Source of the DNA: JAQVEM01 sp964556165
GTDB taxonomy: Bacteria; Actinomycetota; Humimicrobiia; Humimicrobiales; Humimicrobiaceae
DNA length: 22,748 nt
Reading direction: 5' to 3'
Assembly: GCA_964556165.1 (NCBI GenBank)
Contig: CAZKVH010000021.1
Span: 1-22,748, forward strand
Part shown: piece by piece, positions 13,100-21,374 of the stretch
Numbering within the stretch: position 1 is the first letter of the stretch
Layout of the letters: every line of letters starts with the position of its first letter
The notes under the pieces: model-generated
The model's database searches: none
Seen by the model: only the letters and a program-made list of their open reading frames with translations
Told to the model about the DNA's origin: nothing
Made by a program: the position numbers and the translations under genes

Positions 13100-14987
13100 G
13101 TTACTTTTAATTGGGCAGCCGAATGTAGGGAAGTCAAGCCTGCTTAATGCTCTGGTAGGCCCGAAAGTTATAGTTTCAAACTATTCCGGGACAACTGTTG
13201 AAGTTATCAAGGCAAAAAAAATATTTGGCGATACAATGGTAGAGTTTGAGGACACTCCAGGGATATACTCTATTTCTGATAGAAGTGAAGAAGAGAAGGT
13301 TACAGAGAGAGCATTATTTGAAGAGGATATAGATGGGGCAATAGTGCTTGCTGATGCAATTTCTCTTGAAAGAAGTCTTTATCTTGTATTTCAGATACTG
13401 GAAGCTAAAATTCCTGTTATTATAGCGCTTAATTTTGTTGAAGGAGCCGAGGAAAAAGGAATTATAATTGATTATAAAAAACTGTCTAAATTGCTTGGGG
13501 TCCCTGTTGTTCCCATCAATCCCATAACAAAGTCAGGGATAAAAGAACTTGTGGACTCTTTTTTGAAAATAAAAGAAGTTGGGGAAATAGCTTTTACTGT
13601 TAAGTATGACGATGATATAGAGAGTGCAATAGAGGAGATTTCCTCTAAAGTAACAGGAAAGCTACCTAAAAGGTTTGTTGCATTGAGGATTTTAGAGGAA
13701 GATGAAGATTATTACGGGTTTTTAAAGGATAAAAACGTAATTGATAAAGCCAAAGAAAATCTGAAAAACCATCCAAAAGTTGCATGGGATATATCTATTA
13801 CCAGGTATGGAACGGCTGCATTTATTGCAGAGAAAATTACACGGCTGGTTAAAATAGAGGAAAGAACAAGAAGCCTTGAAGAGAGAATTGACAGAGTTCT
13901 GCTTCACCGTGTGTGGGGTCCATTTTTTACTATTTTAGCTTTTGTGGCAATCTTTGGGATACTGCTTTATCTTGGTGGCTGGGTGGAAGAAACCCTTATG
14001 GGTTTTGCCGAAGAAACAATTTTACCTGCAGTTAACCTTGGAAGCGGCTTTCTTGGAATGGCTTTAGAAGCCGGGCTAACAGGCGTAATGGCTGGCGTTT
14101 CTATTGCCCTGCCGTATGTTTTTTTATTTTATGTAATTTTTACTTTAATTGAAGATAGTGGGGTTCTTTCAAGATTTGTTATAAATGCAGAGAGGTTTTT
14201 AAGGAAATTAAGTCTGCCGGGTAAGGCGATTATACCGCTGGCTCTTGGTCTGGGCTGCACTGTTCCCGGCGTTAGCGCTACAAGAATTTTGTCTTCGGAA
14301 AAAGAAAGATTTTATACGGCATCTCTTTTTACTGCGGTTCCGTGCTCTTCAAGGATTGCTATAATAATGGGAATAGTCGGTCATTTTGGAGGTAAACTAC
14401 TGGCTGTTTATGTCCTGGTCTCTCTTGCTATAGCTTTTTTAATTTTTGGTTATATTATGAAAAAAGTAATGCGAATTGAAAAGAAACCTCTTTTTCATGA
14501 ATTACCCGAGCTTCCAACATACAGGGCACCTTCGGTAAAAAATATTCTAACAAAGAGCTGGATTCGAATGAAATCCTTTGTTTATGTAGTAATACCTTTC
14601 CTTATTATAGGTGGGATGGTTTATGCGGGATTGGATACTCTTGGAGTTACTAAGATGGTAGTAAAGCCTCTTTCTCCTATTACATGGTGGCTGGGATTAC
14701 CTGATGTAGCTGTTGTGCCATGGCTTTTTAGCTATCTGCAGAAGGATCTTTCTTCTGCGATGCTTTTTTCTGTCCTGGGCAGCAGAATAGCGGATGTTCT
14801 AACGCCTCTTCAGATATATACATTTGGTATGGCAACTACGCTTGGAATACCATGTATGATTGCTACGGGTATGATGTGGAAAGAATTTGGGGCAAAAAAA
14901 TCAATTATCTTAACGCTTTTATCGGCAGCTTTCGGTTTATTGTTTGCCGGTATTGCTTTTAGAATAGCTTCTATTTTCTTGAGGTAA
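13086..14987 (+). CDS. feoB: Ferrous iron transporter FeoB with atypical G4/G5 motifs
   Basis: FeoB imports Fe(II) across the cytoplasmic membrane. The 633-residue protein has an N-terminal G domain with G1 GQPNVGKSS (10-18), G2 Thr in SGTTVE (35-39) and G3 DTPG (56-59). A helical spacer domain (about 170-270) and a polytopic membrane domain with two gate-like repeats follow. The conserved membrane motifs are GLGCTVPGVSATR (388-400) with Cys391, and AVPCSSRIAI (417-426) with Cys420. The G4 motif, normally NxxD, reads NFVE (116-119), and the region of G5 reads INPITKSG instead of a Ser-Ala motif. It is shorter than E. coli FeoB (773 aa), mostly by lacking extra loops. ATG 13086 has AAGG 9 bases upstream and lies inside the regulator gene, indicating translational coupling. 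Confidence 0.93.
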   Translation: MENIRLLLIGQPNVGKSSLLNALVGPKVIVSNYSGTTVEVIKAKKIFGDTMVEFEDTPGIYSISDRSEEEKVTERALFEEDIDGAIVLADAISLERSLYLVFQILEAKIPVIIALNFVEGAEEKGIIIDYKKLSKLLGVPVVPINPITKSGIKELVDSFLKIKEVGEIAFTVKYDDDIESAIEEISSKVTGKLPKRFVALRILEEDEDYYGFLKDKNVIDKAKENLKNHPKVAWDISITRYGTAAFIAEKITRLVKIEERTRSLEERIDRVLLHRVWGPFFTILAFVAIFGILLYLGGWVEETLMGFAEETILPAVNLGSGFLGMALEAGLTGVMAGVSIALPYVFLFYVIFTLIEDSGVLSRFVINAERFLRKLSLPGKAIIPLALGLGCTVPGVSATRILSSEKERFYTASLFTAVPCSSRIAIIMGIVGHFGGKLLAVYVLVSLAIAFLIFGYIMKKVMRIEKKPLFHELPELPTYRAPSVKNILTKSWIRMKSFVYVVIPFLIIGGMVYAGLDTLGVTKMVVKPLSPITWWLGLPDVAVVPWLFSYLQKDLSSAMLFSVLGSRIADVLTPLQIYTFGMATTLGIPCMIATGMMWKEFGAKKSIILTLLSAAFGLLFAGIAFRIASIFLR

Positions 14988-15050
14988 GCAGCTATACAAG
15001 CTAAAAATATAAAATCACACTTGAATTAAGAACTTTTAGAAAAAGATTTC

Positions 15051-16397
15051 CTAATTTTCAATCCTCGGGTTAACCCACACTGCCCAGTCCTGCCCAGAAG
15101 AAGCATGTGCATGAACTATCAGGACAACTCTTCCATTCTTACCAGCTAAAGAACTAAGAGAGGCATTAAGGCTATCCAGAGCACCATCATAAGTAGAGAC
15201 GCAATCTGTGATTACTTTCCACGATGGTGGTTCATAAAACAAGACCTCGAAAGTTACACCATCCGTACCAGTTGCACCTTCTATAAAACCAATCTCTGCT
15301 TTAAATAGTGCTCCTTCCGGTATTTCTATTATATCGCTATACATACCCTGTATATAGCTAGAACTTTTCCATTCAGGATGTGTTTCAAGGACTTTGGAAT
15401 AAGTTTTACCATCCTCTAATGCTATGTTAGTTCTGTAACAGGCAAATCCTCTTGGGTCATCCAGTCCCACATTCCATAAACCATGGTCCCCGTGTAAATT
15501 ATACCAATCAGCTCCCGGTGCTTTTTCAAGTAAGTCATAATAGAAATGTACATATATATCCTCGGTCTTGCTTGCTTCTCCTCCTTTTCCGTCAGATACC
15601 GTAACTGTAACCTTATAGTCCCCACATGTTGGGGGAGTGGTCCAGTTAATATTCTGTGCATGGGCATTATCTATGCTACCTCCGGTAACTGTCCAGTTAT
15701 ATGTAAGGCTGTCTCCATCCGGGTCAGAGGCACTTACTCCCAGACCGTATGTTTTATTTATGTATTTAGTTCCCATTACAGTTATTTCAGATATTTCAGG
15801 AGGGTTGTTTGGTATGGGGCATCCCCATGGTATTACGATATAATCAGTTGCAGTCCCTTCTGAATTAGTGGCAGTAGCAGTAAGGTTATAGGTCTCATCA
15901 GGACTTGTAATATTAACCTGGGCTTTTCTGGTACCCCATGCTCCACCGCTGTCGTCTTTACTCCAGTCAACCGCAGGGGAGGGATTTCCCGTAACGGTTG
16001 CTTTCACTCTGTAATAGCAAATACTGTCTGATGGCGAATAAGTGGGTCCTTCATATACCTCGATGCTAATTGTGGGGGCTGTCTTTTCTTCTTCTTCCTC
16101 CTCCTCTTCTTCCGCTGTAGCTTCTTCTTTATCCTCTTCTTCTGCTACTTCTTGTTCAGATTCCTCTTCGGTTTTATCTGTATCTGTTTTTTCAGCTTCT
16201 TCTTCTGTAGTTTCTTCTTCCTCCTCCTCTTCTTCTTCTACTTCTTCCGCTACTTCTTCATTTTCTTCCTCTGCTGCTTTATTTTCAAAAAAGTTTGTTA
16301 TTAAAGGCATGGCAAAAAGAAAGAAAGCAACAACTGCTAAAATTACTACCAGGCTTGAAATTATGGCAATTATAGTGTAGAGCTTTTTCTTATCCAT
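15051..16397 (-). CDS. Membrane-anchored surface protein with Glu-rich stalk and Ig-like/PKD-like domains
   Basis: This is a 448-residue protein of unknown function with clear modular structure. A basic N-terminus and one hydrophobic helix (7-36) act as a signal anchor, leaving the rest outside. Residues 41-105 are an extremely acidic Glu/Asp/Thr stalk with runs of seven to nine Glu. Residues 107-192 resemble an Ig-like beta-sandwich (WSKDDSGGAWGTRKAQVNI, YNLTATATNSEGTAT). Residues 199-284 resemble a PKD/cadherin-like domain (NPPEISEITV, SASDPDGDSLTYNWTV, YKVTVTVSDGKGG). Residues 285-448 form a Trp-rich beta domain that could be a carbohydrate-binding or jelly-roll fold (AEIGFIEGATGTDGVTFEVL, ending VWVNPRI). 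The start at 16397 has AAGGAAG six bases upstream. It converges on feoB with a 63-bp gap. Adhesion or polymer binding at the cell surface is an inference. Confidence 0.85.
   Translation of the reverse strand: MDKKKLYTIIAIISSLVVILAVVAFFLFAMPLITNFFENKAAEEENEEVAEEVEEEEEEEEETTEEEAEKTDTDKTEEESEQEVAEEEDKEEATAEEEEEEEEEKTAPTISIEVYEGPTYSPSDSICYYRVKATVTGNPSPAVDWSKDDSGGAWGTRKAQVNITSPDETYNLTATATNSEGTATDYIVIPWGCPIPNNPPEISEITVMGTKYINKTYGLGVSASDPDGDSLTYNWTVTGGSIDNAHAQNINWTTPPTCGDYKVTVTVSDGKGGEASKTEDIYVHFYYDLLEKAPGADWYNLHGDHGLWNVGLDDPRGFACYRTNIALEDGKTYSKVLETHPEWKSSSYIQGMYSDIIEIPEGALFKAEIGFIEGATGTDGVTFEVLFYEPPSWKVITDCVSTYDGALDSLNASLSSLAGKNGRVVLIVHAHASSGQDWAVWVNPRIEN
16083..16277 (-). repeat. Low-complexity GAA/GAG tract encoding the acidic stalk
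   Basis: The stretch encodes residues 41-105 of the surface protein, dominated by Glu codons (TTC/CTC on the plus strand). Such tracts are prone to slippage, so the stalk length may vary between strains. The plus-strand reading frame of poly-Ser through this region is a shadow of it, not a gene. Confidence 0.85.
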
Positions 16398-16744
16398 CTT
16401 ATACTTCCTTGTAGATACTTTTGAATATGATAAAAATCTTAAACTACCGGGTCTTGATTATATATCGTACTTTGTATAACTATCAGAAATAATTACAGCT
16501 TGCAAATAATTATCTAACAGAAATTAAGATATTTCAATATGTAGCATTTGTATCATATTGGTTTTTTTAAAGCGTGTATTAAAATATAAAAAGAGAATCA
16601 GTGAAGCATTTAGAGAATCTTTCTACTTCCCCATTTGGGTTTTCTTTTTTCCAGAGCAATGCAGTTATATTTTCTCTTTGAATCGCAATAATAATAATAA
16701 CCTGTATTAAATATTGCGTTAAATATCTGGATTATAAAAAAGAT

Positions 16745-16760
16745 TGCAATTATAATTGCA
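16745..16760. promoter_or_regulatory. Perfect 16-bp palindrome with central TATAAT upstream of the dehydratase gene
   Basis: TGCAATTATAATTGCA is a perfect 8+8 palindrome, 118 bp before the dehydratase start, with TATAAT at 16751-16756 inside. It could be an operator on a promoter, though no good -35 hexamer stands 16-18 bp upstream. This lies in a 481-bp gap (16398-16878) between divergent genes. Otherwise the gap shows AT-rich DNA, a weak CCC/GGG hairpin followed by pyrimidines near 16630-16650, and no gene. I searched it for a T-box consensus (the expected leader of a branched-chain gene) and did not find one. Confidence 0.35.
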
Positions 16761-16878
16761 TTAAGTTTAAAAGACATTAAACGTGGAATATGATTTTAGA
16801 AAATGGTCTTTTCAATAATTAATCGAAAATTTTTTTTAACATCTTTTGTTTGATTTTAAAAAAGGAGAAAGAAAGAAA

Positions 16879-18621
16879 ATGAAAGGTAAAGCAGTAAACA
16901 GAGGTATTTTAAACGTCAGAGAAAAGGGGAGTGGTGTTTTTAGAGAAGGGGCTCATATGCTACCTGGAGTTTGCCTTATGTTTGCTGAAGGTTTTATTGA
17001 ATCCTATAAAGATTTGAAGAGGCCTTTTGTAACTATAGTGAATTCTTATACCACCCAGATTCCTGGGCATGCACACCTTGATAGGCTGGGAGCTATTTTA
17101 AAGGAAGAGCTTGAAAAGAAAGGTGTAAATGTATGGTATACAAATATAGGCGGGGCTGTTGGAGACGGTATAGCTATGGGGCATTTCGGGATGAAATACT
17201 CTCTGCCTTCAAGAGAATTAATTACCGACCAGATTGAAACTATTATTGGCGCACATCCACCTGATGCATGGATAGGCCTGGGCAACTGCGATAAGATTGT
17301 TCCAGCAATGTATAATGCTATGGTCAGGATTAATATACCTTCGATGTATGTAAGCGGAGGGCCCATGCTGAGTGGTGAGGGTAATACGGATTTAATTACA
17401 GTTTTTGAAGCTGTGGGCCGATATAGCGCCGGTAAAATGAAAAAAAAGGAGCTGGAGGAACTTGCTGAATCCGCGTGTCCAGGTTACGGGAGCTGCGCGG
17501 GTATGTTTACTGCAAATTCAATGAATTGTCTTGGAGAAGTACTTGGTTTTGCTTTACCCGGTAATGGCTCGATACCTGCTACAAGCAGGGTAAAAGGTAA
17601 AAAAAGACAATTCAAATTAAACCCGGAAAGGATAAATCTTGTCAGGGAAGCTGCGGAAAAGCTAATCTATCTTATGGAAAATAAAATAAAACCCCTTGAT
17701 ATTTTGAATAAGCAATCTATTGATAATGCCTTTATTTTAGATATGGCTATGGGAGGTTCAACAAATACTGTTTTACATCTGCTCGCGTTGGCTCATGAAG
17801 CAGGAATTGGATACAATCTTAATGACCTTAACATACTTTCAAAAACGACTGCCAATGTAGTAAAAATTTCACCTTCCCGACCCGAGATTCACATGGAAGA
17901 TGTTAACAGAGTGGGAGGAATGGGAGCTATTTTAAAGGCCGTTTACGATGGCGGAAAATCAAAGCTGTATCTTGAGGCAAGAACTATTTATGGAAAGCTT
18001 GGTGATTATGTCTTAAAATCACCCGGTCCTGACGGAGAAGTGATTCGCCCGGTGGATAAGGCTTTTTACCCTGAAGGAGGTCTAACGGTCCTGTTTGGCA
18101 ACATAGCAAAGAATGGTTCTGTGCTAAAAACAAGTGGAGTGGATGAAGATATGCTTAGTTTCAAAGGAAAAGCCAGAGTTTATAATTCTCAGGAGGATGC
18201 TCTGGAAGCTATTCTGGGGAACAAGGTTAAGGATGGCGATGTCGTGGTTATACGTTTTGAAGGTCCAAGAGGAGGTCCCGGGATGCAGGAAATGCTTTCT
18301 CCCACCGCAGCTATAAGAGGAGCAGGGATAAAGGCGGCTTTAATTACAGATGGTCGTTTTTCGGGAGGTACAAGGGGACTCTGCATAGGCCACGTATCCC
18401 CGGAAGCTGCAAGCGGTGGTGAGATAGGACTGATTAAAAATGGTGATATAATAGAAATAGATGTTAATAAAAATAAGATAAATGTTAAACTCTCAGAAAA
18501 AGAACTCAAAGAAAGAAGAAAGAAAATTACACCTTTTAAATCAAAAGTAACAGGTGGATGGCTGGCAAGATATTCTGAATTTGTGGAAAGCGCAGACAAA
18601 GGAGCCATATTTTCTATTTAA
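16879..18621 (+). CDS. ilvD: IlvD/Edd-family dehydratase (probable dihydroxy-acid dehydratase)
   Basis: Dihydroxy-acid dehydratase makes the 2-keto acid precursors of valine and isoleucine with an Fe-S cluster and Mg2+. From ATG 16879 the protein has 580 residues, the family length. Strong motifs are PGHAHLDRLG (62-71), DGIAMGHFGMKYSLPSREL (96-114), GNCDKIVP (135-142), ACPGYGSCAGMFTANSMNC (199-217), MGGSTNTVLHLLALA, HMEDVNRVGGMGAIL, GPRGGPGMQEM, and ITDGRFSGGTRGLCIGHVSPEA. Cys137 and Cys206 match cluster ligands. The loop before PGHAHL (IVNSYTTQ) has no Cys, as in the E. coli type, and CPxCGSC reads CPGYGSC. No other ilv or leu gene adjoins, so a sugar-acid dehydratase role cannot be excluded. 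AAAGGAG precedes ATG 16879; an upstream in-frame TTG (16846) is unlikely. Confidence 0.85.
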   Translation: MKGKAVNRGILNVREKGSGVFREGAHMLPGVCLMFAEGFIESYKDLKRPFVTIVNSYTTQIPGHAHLDRLGAILKEELEKKGVNVWYTNIGGAVGDGIAMGHFGMKYSLPSRELITDQIETIIGAHPPDAWIGLGNCDKIVPAMYNAMVRINIPSMYVSGGPMLSGEGNTDLITVFEAVGRYSAGKMKKKELEELAESACPGYGSCAGMFTANSMNCLGEVLGFALPGNGSIPATSRVKGKKRQFKLNPERINLVREAAEKLIYLMENKIKPLDILNKQSIDNAFILDMAMGGSTNTVLHLLALAHEAGIGYNLNDLNILSKTTANVVKISPSRPEIHMEDVNRVGGMGAILKAVYDGGKSKLYLEARTIYGKLGDYVLKSPGPDGEVIRPVDKAFYPEGGLTVLFGNIAKNGSVLKTSGVDEDMLSFKGKARVYNSQEDALEAILGNKVKDGDVVVIRFEGPRGGPGMQEMLSPTAAIRGAGIKAALITDGRFSGGTRGLCIGHVSPEAASGGEIGLIKNGDIIEIDVNKNKINVKLSEKELKERRKKITPFKSKVTGGWLARYSEFVESADKGAIFSI

Positions 18622-18676
18622 TATTGATAGTATTAAACAGGAATCTATGAAAAATTAACTTTTAAGAGAGGTACAT

Positions 18677-18937
18677 ATGATAGAAGTTAAAAAGAAGGAC
18701 GAAGGAAGTTTCCTTGTGACTGTAGATGAAAGCGGCAGCAGTTCGGAACATATGGTTGAGCTTGATGAAGATTATTACACAAAGTTAACAGGCGGTAAAA
18801 TAAGCAAAGAGGAGCTGATAAAAAGGTCTTTTGAGTTTCTTCTTAAAAGAGAATCCAAAGAATCCATACTTTCGAAATTCAATTTGAGGATAATCGAAAA
18901 TTATTTTCCGGAATATGAGAGGGAAATAAAAGTTTAG
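18677..18937 (+). CDS. Small conserved hypothetical protein, 86 aa
   Basis: An 86-residue cytoplasmic protein with an N-terminal beta hairpin (IEVKKKDEGSFLVTV), a turn and a short strand (HMVELDEDYY). Helical segments follow (KISKEELIKRSFEFLLKRE and ESILSKFNLRIIENYFPEYE). I recall similar short proteins in many bacteria that end in this ES-I-L--F-L--I--YFPEYE pattern, but no function is known to me. The ribosome site AGAGAGG stands well before ATG 18677. It lies between the dehydratase gene and the YggS-type gene on the same strand, with gaps of 55 and 50 bp, so it may be co-transcribed with either. Confidence 0.75.
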   Translation: MIEVKKKDEGSFLVTVDESGSSSEHMVELDEDYYTKLTGGKISKEELIKRSFEFLLKRESKESILSKFNLRIIENYFPEYEREIKV

Positions 18938-18987
18938 ATTAAAGTGATGGCATCTTTTTTTAATTGTTTTATATAAAGGAAGGAATA

Positions 18988-19662
18988 ATGTCTGCTATCA
19001 AAGATAATGTCCGGGAAATCCTGAATGAGTTGCCGGATGGAGTTCAACTGGTTACTGCGGCAAAGGGCAGGAATCCGGAAGAGATTCTGGAGGCAATTGA
19101 TGCCGGTATAAAAATTATTGGTGAAAATTATATTAAAGAAGCAAAAAAAGCCTTTGATGCGATAGGGAGAAAAGTAAAATGGCATTTTATCGGTATCCCC
19201 AGGATTGAGAAACACGACCTTTTAAGGAGGAAGAATATTCAAATATTTGATATGATTGAAACTATTGATTGCATGGAGATTGCGGAAGACGTAAATGAAA
19301 GATGTGCTGGATTGGGTAAATTTATGCAAGTTTTAATTGAGATAAATAGCGGTACAGAACCTCAAAAATTCGGGGTATTACCTGAAAACGCAGTGGAGCT
19401 TGTAAAAGAAATTTCAGCTCTTTCCAATCTAAAAATAATGGGGCTTATGACTATGGGGCCACGCTTCGGGAACCCGGAAGACTCAAGGCCCTATTTTATA
19501 AAGACAAGGGAAATATTTGAGCTCATTAAAAAAATGAATTTGCCCGGGGTAGAAATGAAGTATCTATCTATGGGAATGACCAATTCTTATAAAATTGCCC
19601 TGGAAGAAGGCGCAAATATTGTAAGAGTTGGGACCAGGATATTCGGGGAAAGAAAAACTTAA
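18988..19662 (+). CDS. YggS-family PLP-binding protein
   Basis: A 224-residue TIM-barrel protein of the YggS/PROSC (PLPBP) family, which binds pyridoxal phosphate without a catalytic reaction and keeps PLP pools and amino-acid metabolism balanced. The PLP lysine is Lys26 in LVTAAKGRNP. The family motifs follow: IGENYIKEA, KWHFIGIPRIEKHDLL (equivalent to the usual WHFIGxLQxNK, here altered), NSGTEPQKFGVLPE, LMTMGPRF, LSMGMTNSYKIALEEGANIVRVGTRIFGER. The change in the FIG motif and NS in place of SxD in the GMT motif mark a divergent subgroup. ATG 18988 has AAGGAAGG just upstream; the frame could be extended to a TTG at 18964 that lies in front of that site and is unlikely. A weak A-T-rich hairpin with a T-run (19661-19685) follows the gene. 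Confidence 0.88.
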   Translation: MSAIKDNVREILNELPDGVQLVTAAKGRNPEEILEAIDAGIKIIGENYIKEAKKAFDAIGRKVKWHFIGIPRIEKHDLLRRKNIQIFDMIETIDCMEIAEDVNERCAGLGKFMQVLIEINSGTEPQKFGVLPENAVELVKEISALSNLKIMGLMTMGPRFGNPEDSRPYFIKTREIFELIKKMNLPGVEMKYLSMGMTNSYKIALEEGANIVRVGTRIFGERKT

Positions 19663-19718
19663 AAACGTGTTTATTGACCGTTTTTTATATCATAAAGAAC
19701 TAAAAATACATTAAGAGA

Positions 19719-20528
19719 GTGAATTTGGATAATAGAGCTATAGGAGTATTTGATTCCGGAGTTGGTGGTCTTACCGTATTGAGGGAAATAATAAAAACTG
19801 TCCCGAATGAGAGCACCATTTATTTTGGAGATACCGAGAGAGTACCCTACGGACCTCGTGATTTGAATGAGGTTAAAAAATTTGTCTTTAAGATAACGAA
19901 GTTTCTTTGTGACAAGGATGTTAAATTAATAGTAATTGCGTGTAATACTTCCACTGCCGCAGCTTTAAATGATTTAAAGAAGAATTGCGATATACCCATA
20001 ATCGGAGTTATAGAACCGGGGGCAAGAACTGCCGTATCCAATACCAGGAATAAAAGGATTGGCGTTATTGCTACCGAGGGTACAGTTAAGAGCAATGCAT
20101 ACAAGAAAGAGATTGCGAAAATTAATAAGGATATAAAGACATTCTCGGTCCCGGCTCCCATGCTGGTTGATTTTATAGAAAGGGGTATACTCAAAGGTGA
20201 AAGTCTTGATAGAGCTATTAGCGGTTATATCAGGCCTTTGCTTGGTCTTGGTATTGATGTACTGATACTGGGATGCACGCATTTCCCTTTGATAGAAGAC
20301 AGGATCTTATCCAGCAGCGGTGACGGCATCAGAGTTATAAGCTCTGCAGTAGAAACCGCAAAGGATGTTAAAAAAATACTACTGGAAAAAAATTTATCTG
20401 CTGGTCCTGAAAATATTCCGGAAAGATTTTTTTATGAGACAGGAATAACCAGTAAATTTCTTGAGGTGGGGAAGATGTTCCTGGGAGAAGAAATAAGGGA
20501 AGTTATAAGAATAAAACTTGACATATAA
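19719..20528 (+). CDS. murI: Glutamate racemase
   Basis: MurI converts L- to D-glutamate for peptidoglycan, implying a murein wall. The 269-residue protein shows IGVFDSGVGGLTVLREI (8-24), with Asp12 and Ser13, and YFGDTERVPYGPR (35-47). The two catalytic cysteines are Cys75 in IVIACNTSTAA and Cys186 in LILGCTHFPLIE. The length and motif order fit the family without gaps. Two starts are possible: GTG at 19719, which is adjacent to AAGAGA, or TTG at 19725, which has AGAGAG five bases upstream and gives the family-typical MDNR beginning. I list the longer one. The gene heads a murI-rph-rdgB run on one strand, an order common in Gram-positive and actinobacterial genomes. Confidence 0.95.
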   Translation: MNLDNRAIGVFDSGVGGLTVLREIIKTVPNESTIYFGDTERVPYGPRDLNEVKKFVFKITKFLCDKDVKLIVIACNTSTAAALNDLKKNCDIPIIGVIEPGARTAVSNTRNKRIGVIATEGTVKSNAYKKEIAKINKDIKTFSVPAPMLVDFIERGILKGESLDRAISGYIRPLLGLGIDVLILGCTHFPLIEDRILSSSGDGIRVISSAVETAKDVKKILLEKNLSAGPENIPERFFYETGITSKFLEVGKMFLGEEIREVIRIKLDI

Positions 20529-20583
20529 TTAATAGAATAAAAAGTTATAAAGCATTTTATTTTTATAGAAAGGTTTGCTTGCT

Positions 20584-21312
20584 ATGACTAAAAGAATAGA
20601 TGGCAGGGAAAGAGACCAGTTAAGAGAGATAAAGATAACCCGTAATTACATATCGCATGTTAATGGCTCGGTTTTTATTGAAATGGGTAAAACCAGAATT
20701 ATAAGTACAGCTATTGTTGAAGATAAAGTTCCTAAATTTTTATCAGGAAAGGGTTCGGGATGGATTACTGCTGAATATGATATGATACCGGGCTCTGCTC
20801 CTCAGAGAATAATAAGGCCCCAGACTGCCGGGAGAATTAACGGAAGAACCCATGAAATACAGAGGCTTATCGGGAGGTCATTGAGGGCTGTTGTTGATTT
20901 AAATAAAATTGGCGAGAGAACGATCTGGATAGATTGCGATGTAATTGAAGCTGATGGAGGTACAAGGACTGCATCGATAACCGGCAGTTTTATAGCGTTA
21001 TTTGATTGTCTTCGTTCAATGATTGATAAAAAGGTTATTGATTCTATGCCCATAGATAATTTCCTTGCTGCAGTAAGCGTTGGTATTGTAGATAAAGAGA
21101 TTCTGGTTGATTTGTGCTTTGATGAAGATTCAAGAGCTCAGGTGGATATGAATGTTGTTATGGATTCAAAAGGTGAATTGATTGAAATTCAATCAACTGC
21201 TGAGGGGAATCCTTTTAGCAGGGATGACTTTAATCATATGCTTGATAAGGCAACGGCTGCAATAAGCACAATCATAGATATTCAGAAAAAAATATTAAGC
21301 CAGAGCTTATGA
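20584..21312 (+). CDS. rph: Ribonuclease PH
   Basis: RNase PH is a phosphorolytic 3'-exonuclease that trims tRNA precursors; it forms a ring-shaped hexamer. From ATG 20584 the protein has 242 residues, the family length. Motifs: RIDGRERDQLREIKI (4-18), GWITAEYDMIP (59-69), GRTHEIQRLIGRSLR (87-101) and EADGGTRTASITGSF (122-136), the last supplying phosphate-binding residues, then STAEGNPFSR near the C-terminus. In the loop after WITAEY the usual GMLPRST reads DMIPGSA, a mild divergence. AAAGG stands about 10 bases before ATG 20584; an in-frame TTG at 20575 is too close to that site. The tRNA genes 700 bp downstream would be natural substrates, although these encode CCA. Confidence 0.95.
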   Translation: MTKRIDGRERDQLREIKITRNYISHVNGSVFIEMGKTRIISTAIVEDKVPKFLSGKGSGWITAEYDMIPGSAPQRIIRPQTAGRINGRTHEIQRLIGRSLRAVVDLNKIGERTIWIDCDVIEADGGTRTASITGSFIALFDCLRSMIDKKVIDSMPIDNFLAAVSVGIVDKEILVDLCFDEDSRAQVDMNVVMDSKGELIEIQSTAEGNPFSRDDFNHMLDKATAAISTIIDIQKKILSQSL

Positions 21313-21374
21313 CATGCGTATGGCAATTTTGATAATGTTTTTTAAGTTCTAATTTTATTAAAGGTGCTAACGCT

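Noticed and set aside
16042..16380. A 112-codon plus-strand frame that is almost pure serine
   Set aside because: It is the antisense reading of the Glu-codon tract of the surface protein; it has no ribosome site and no protein-like composition.
16398..16878. Possible T-box or other riboswitch in front of the branched-chain-type gene
   Set aside because: I looked for the conserved T-box sequence with its terminator/antiterminator and for other known leader motifs and found none; only the palindrome at 16745 stands out.
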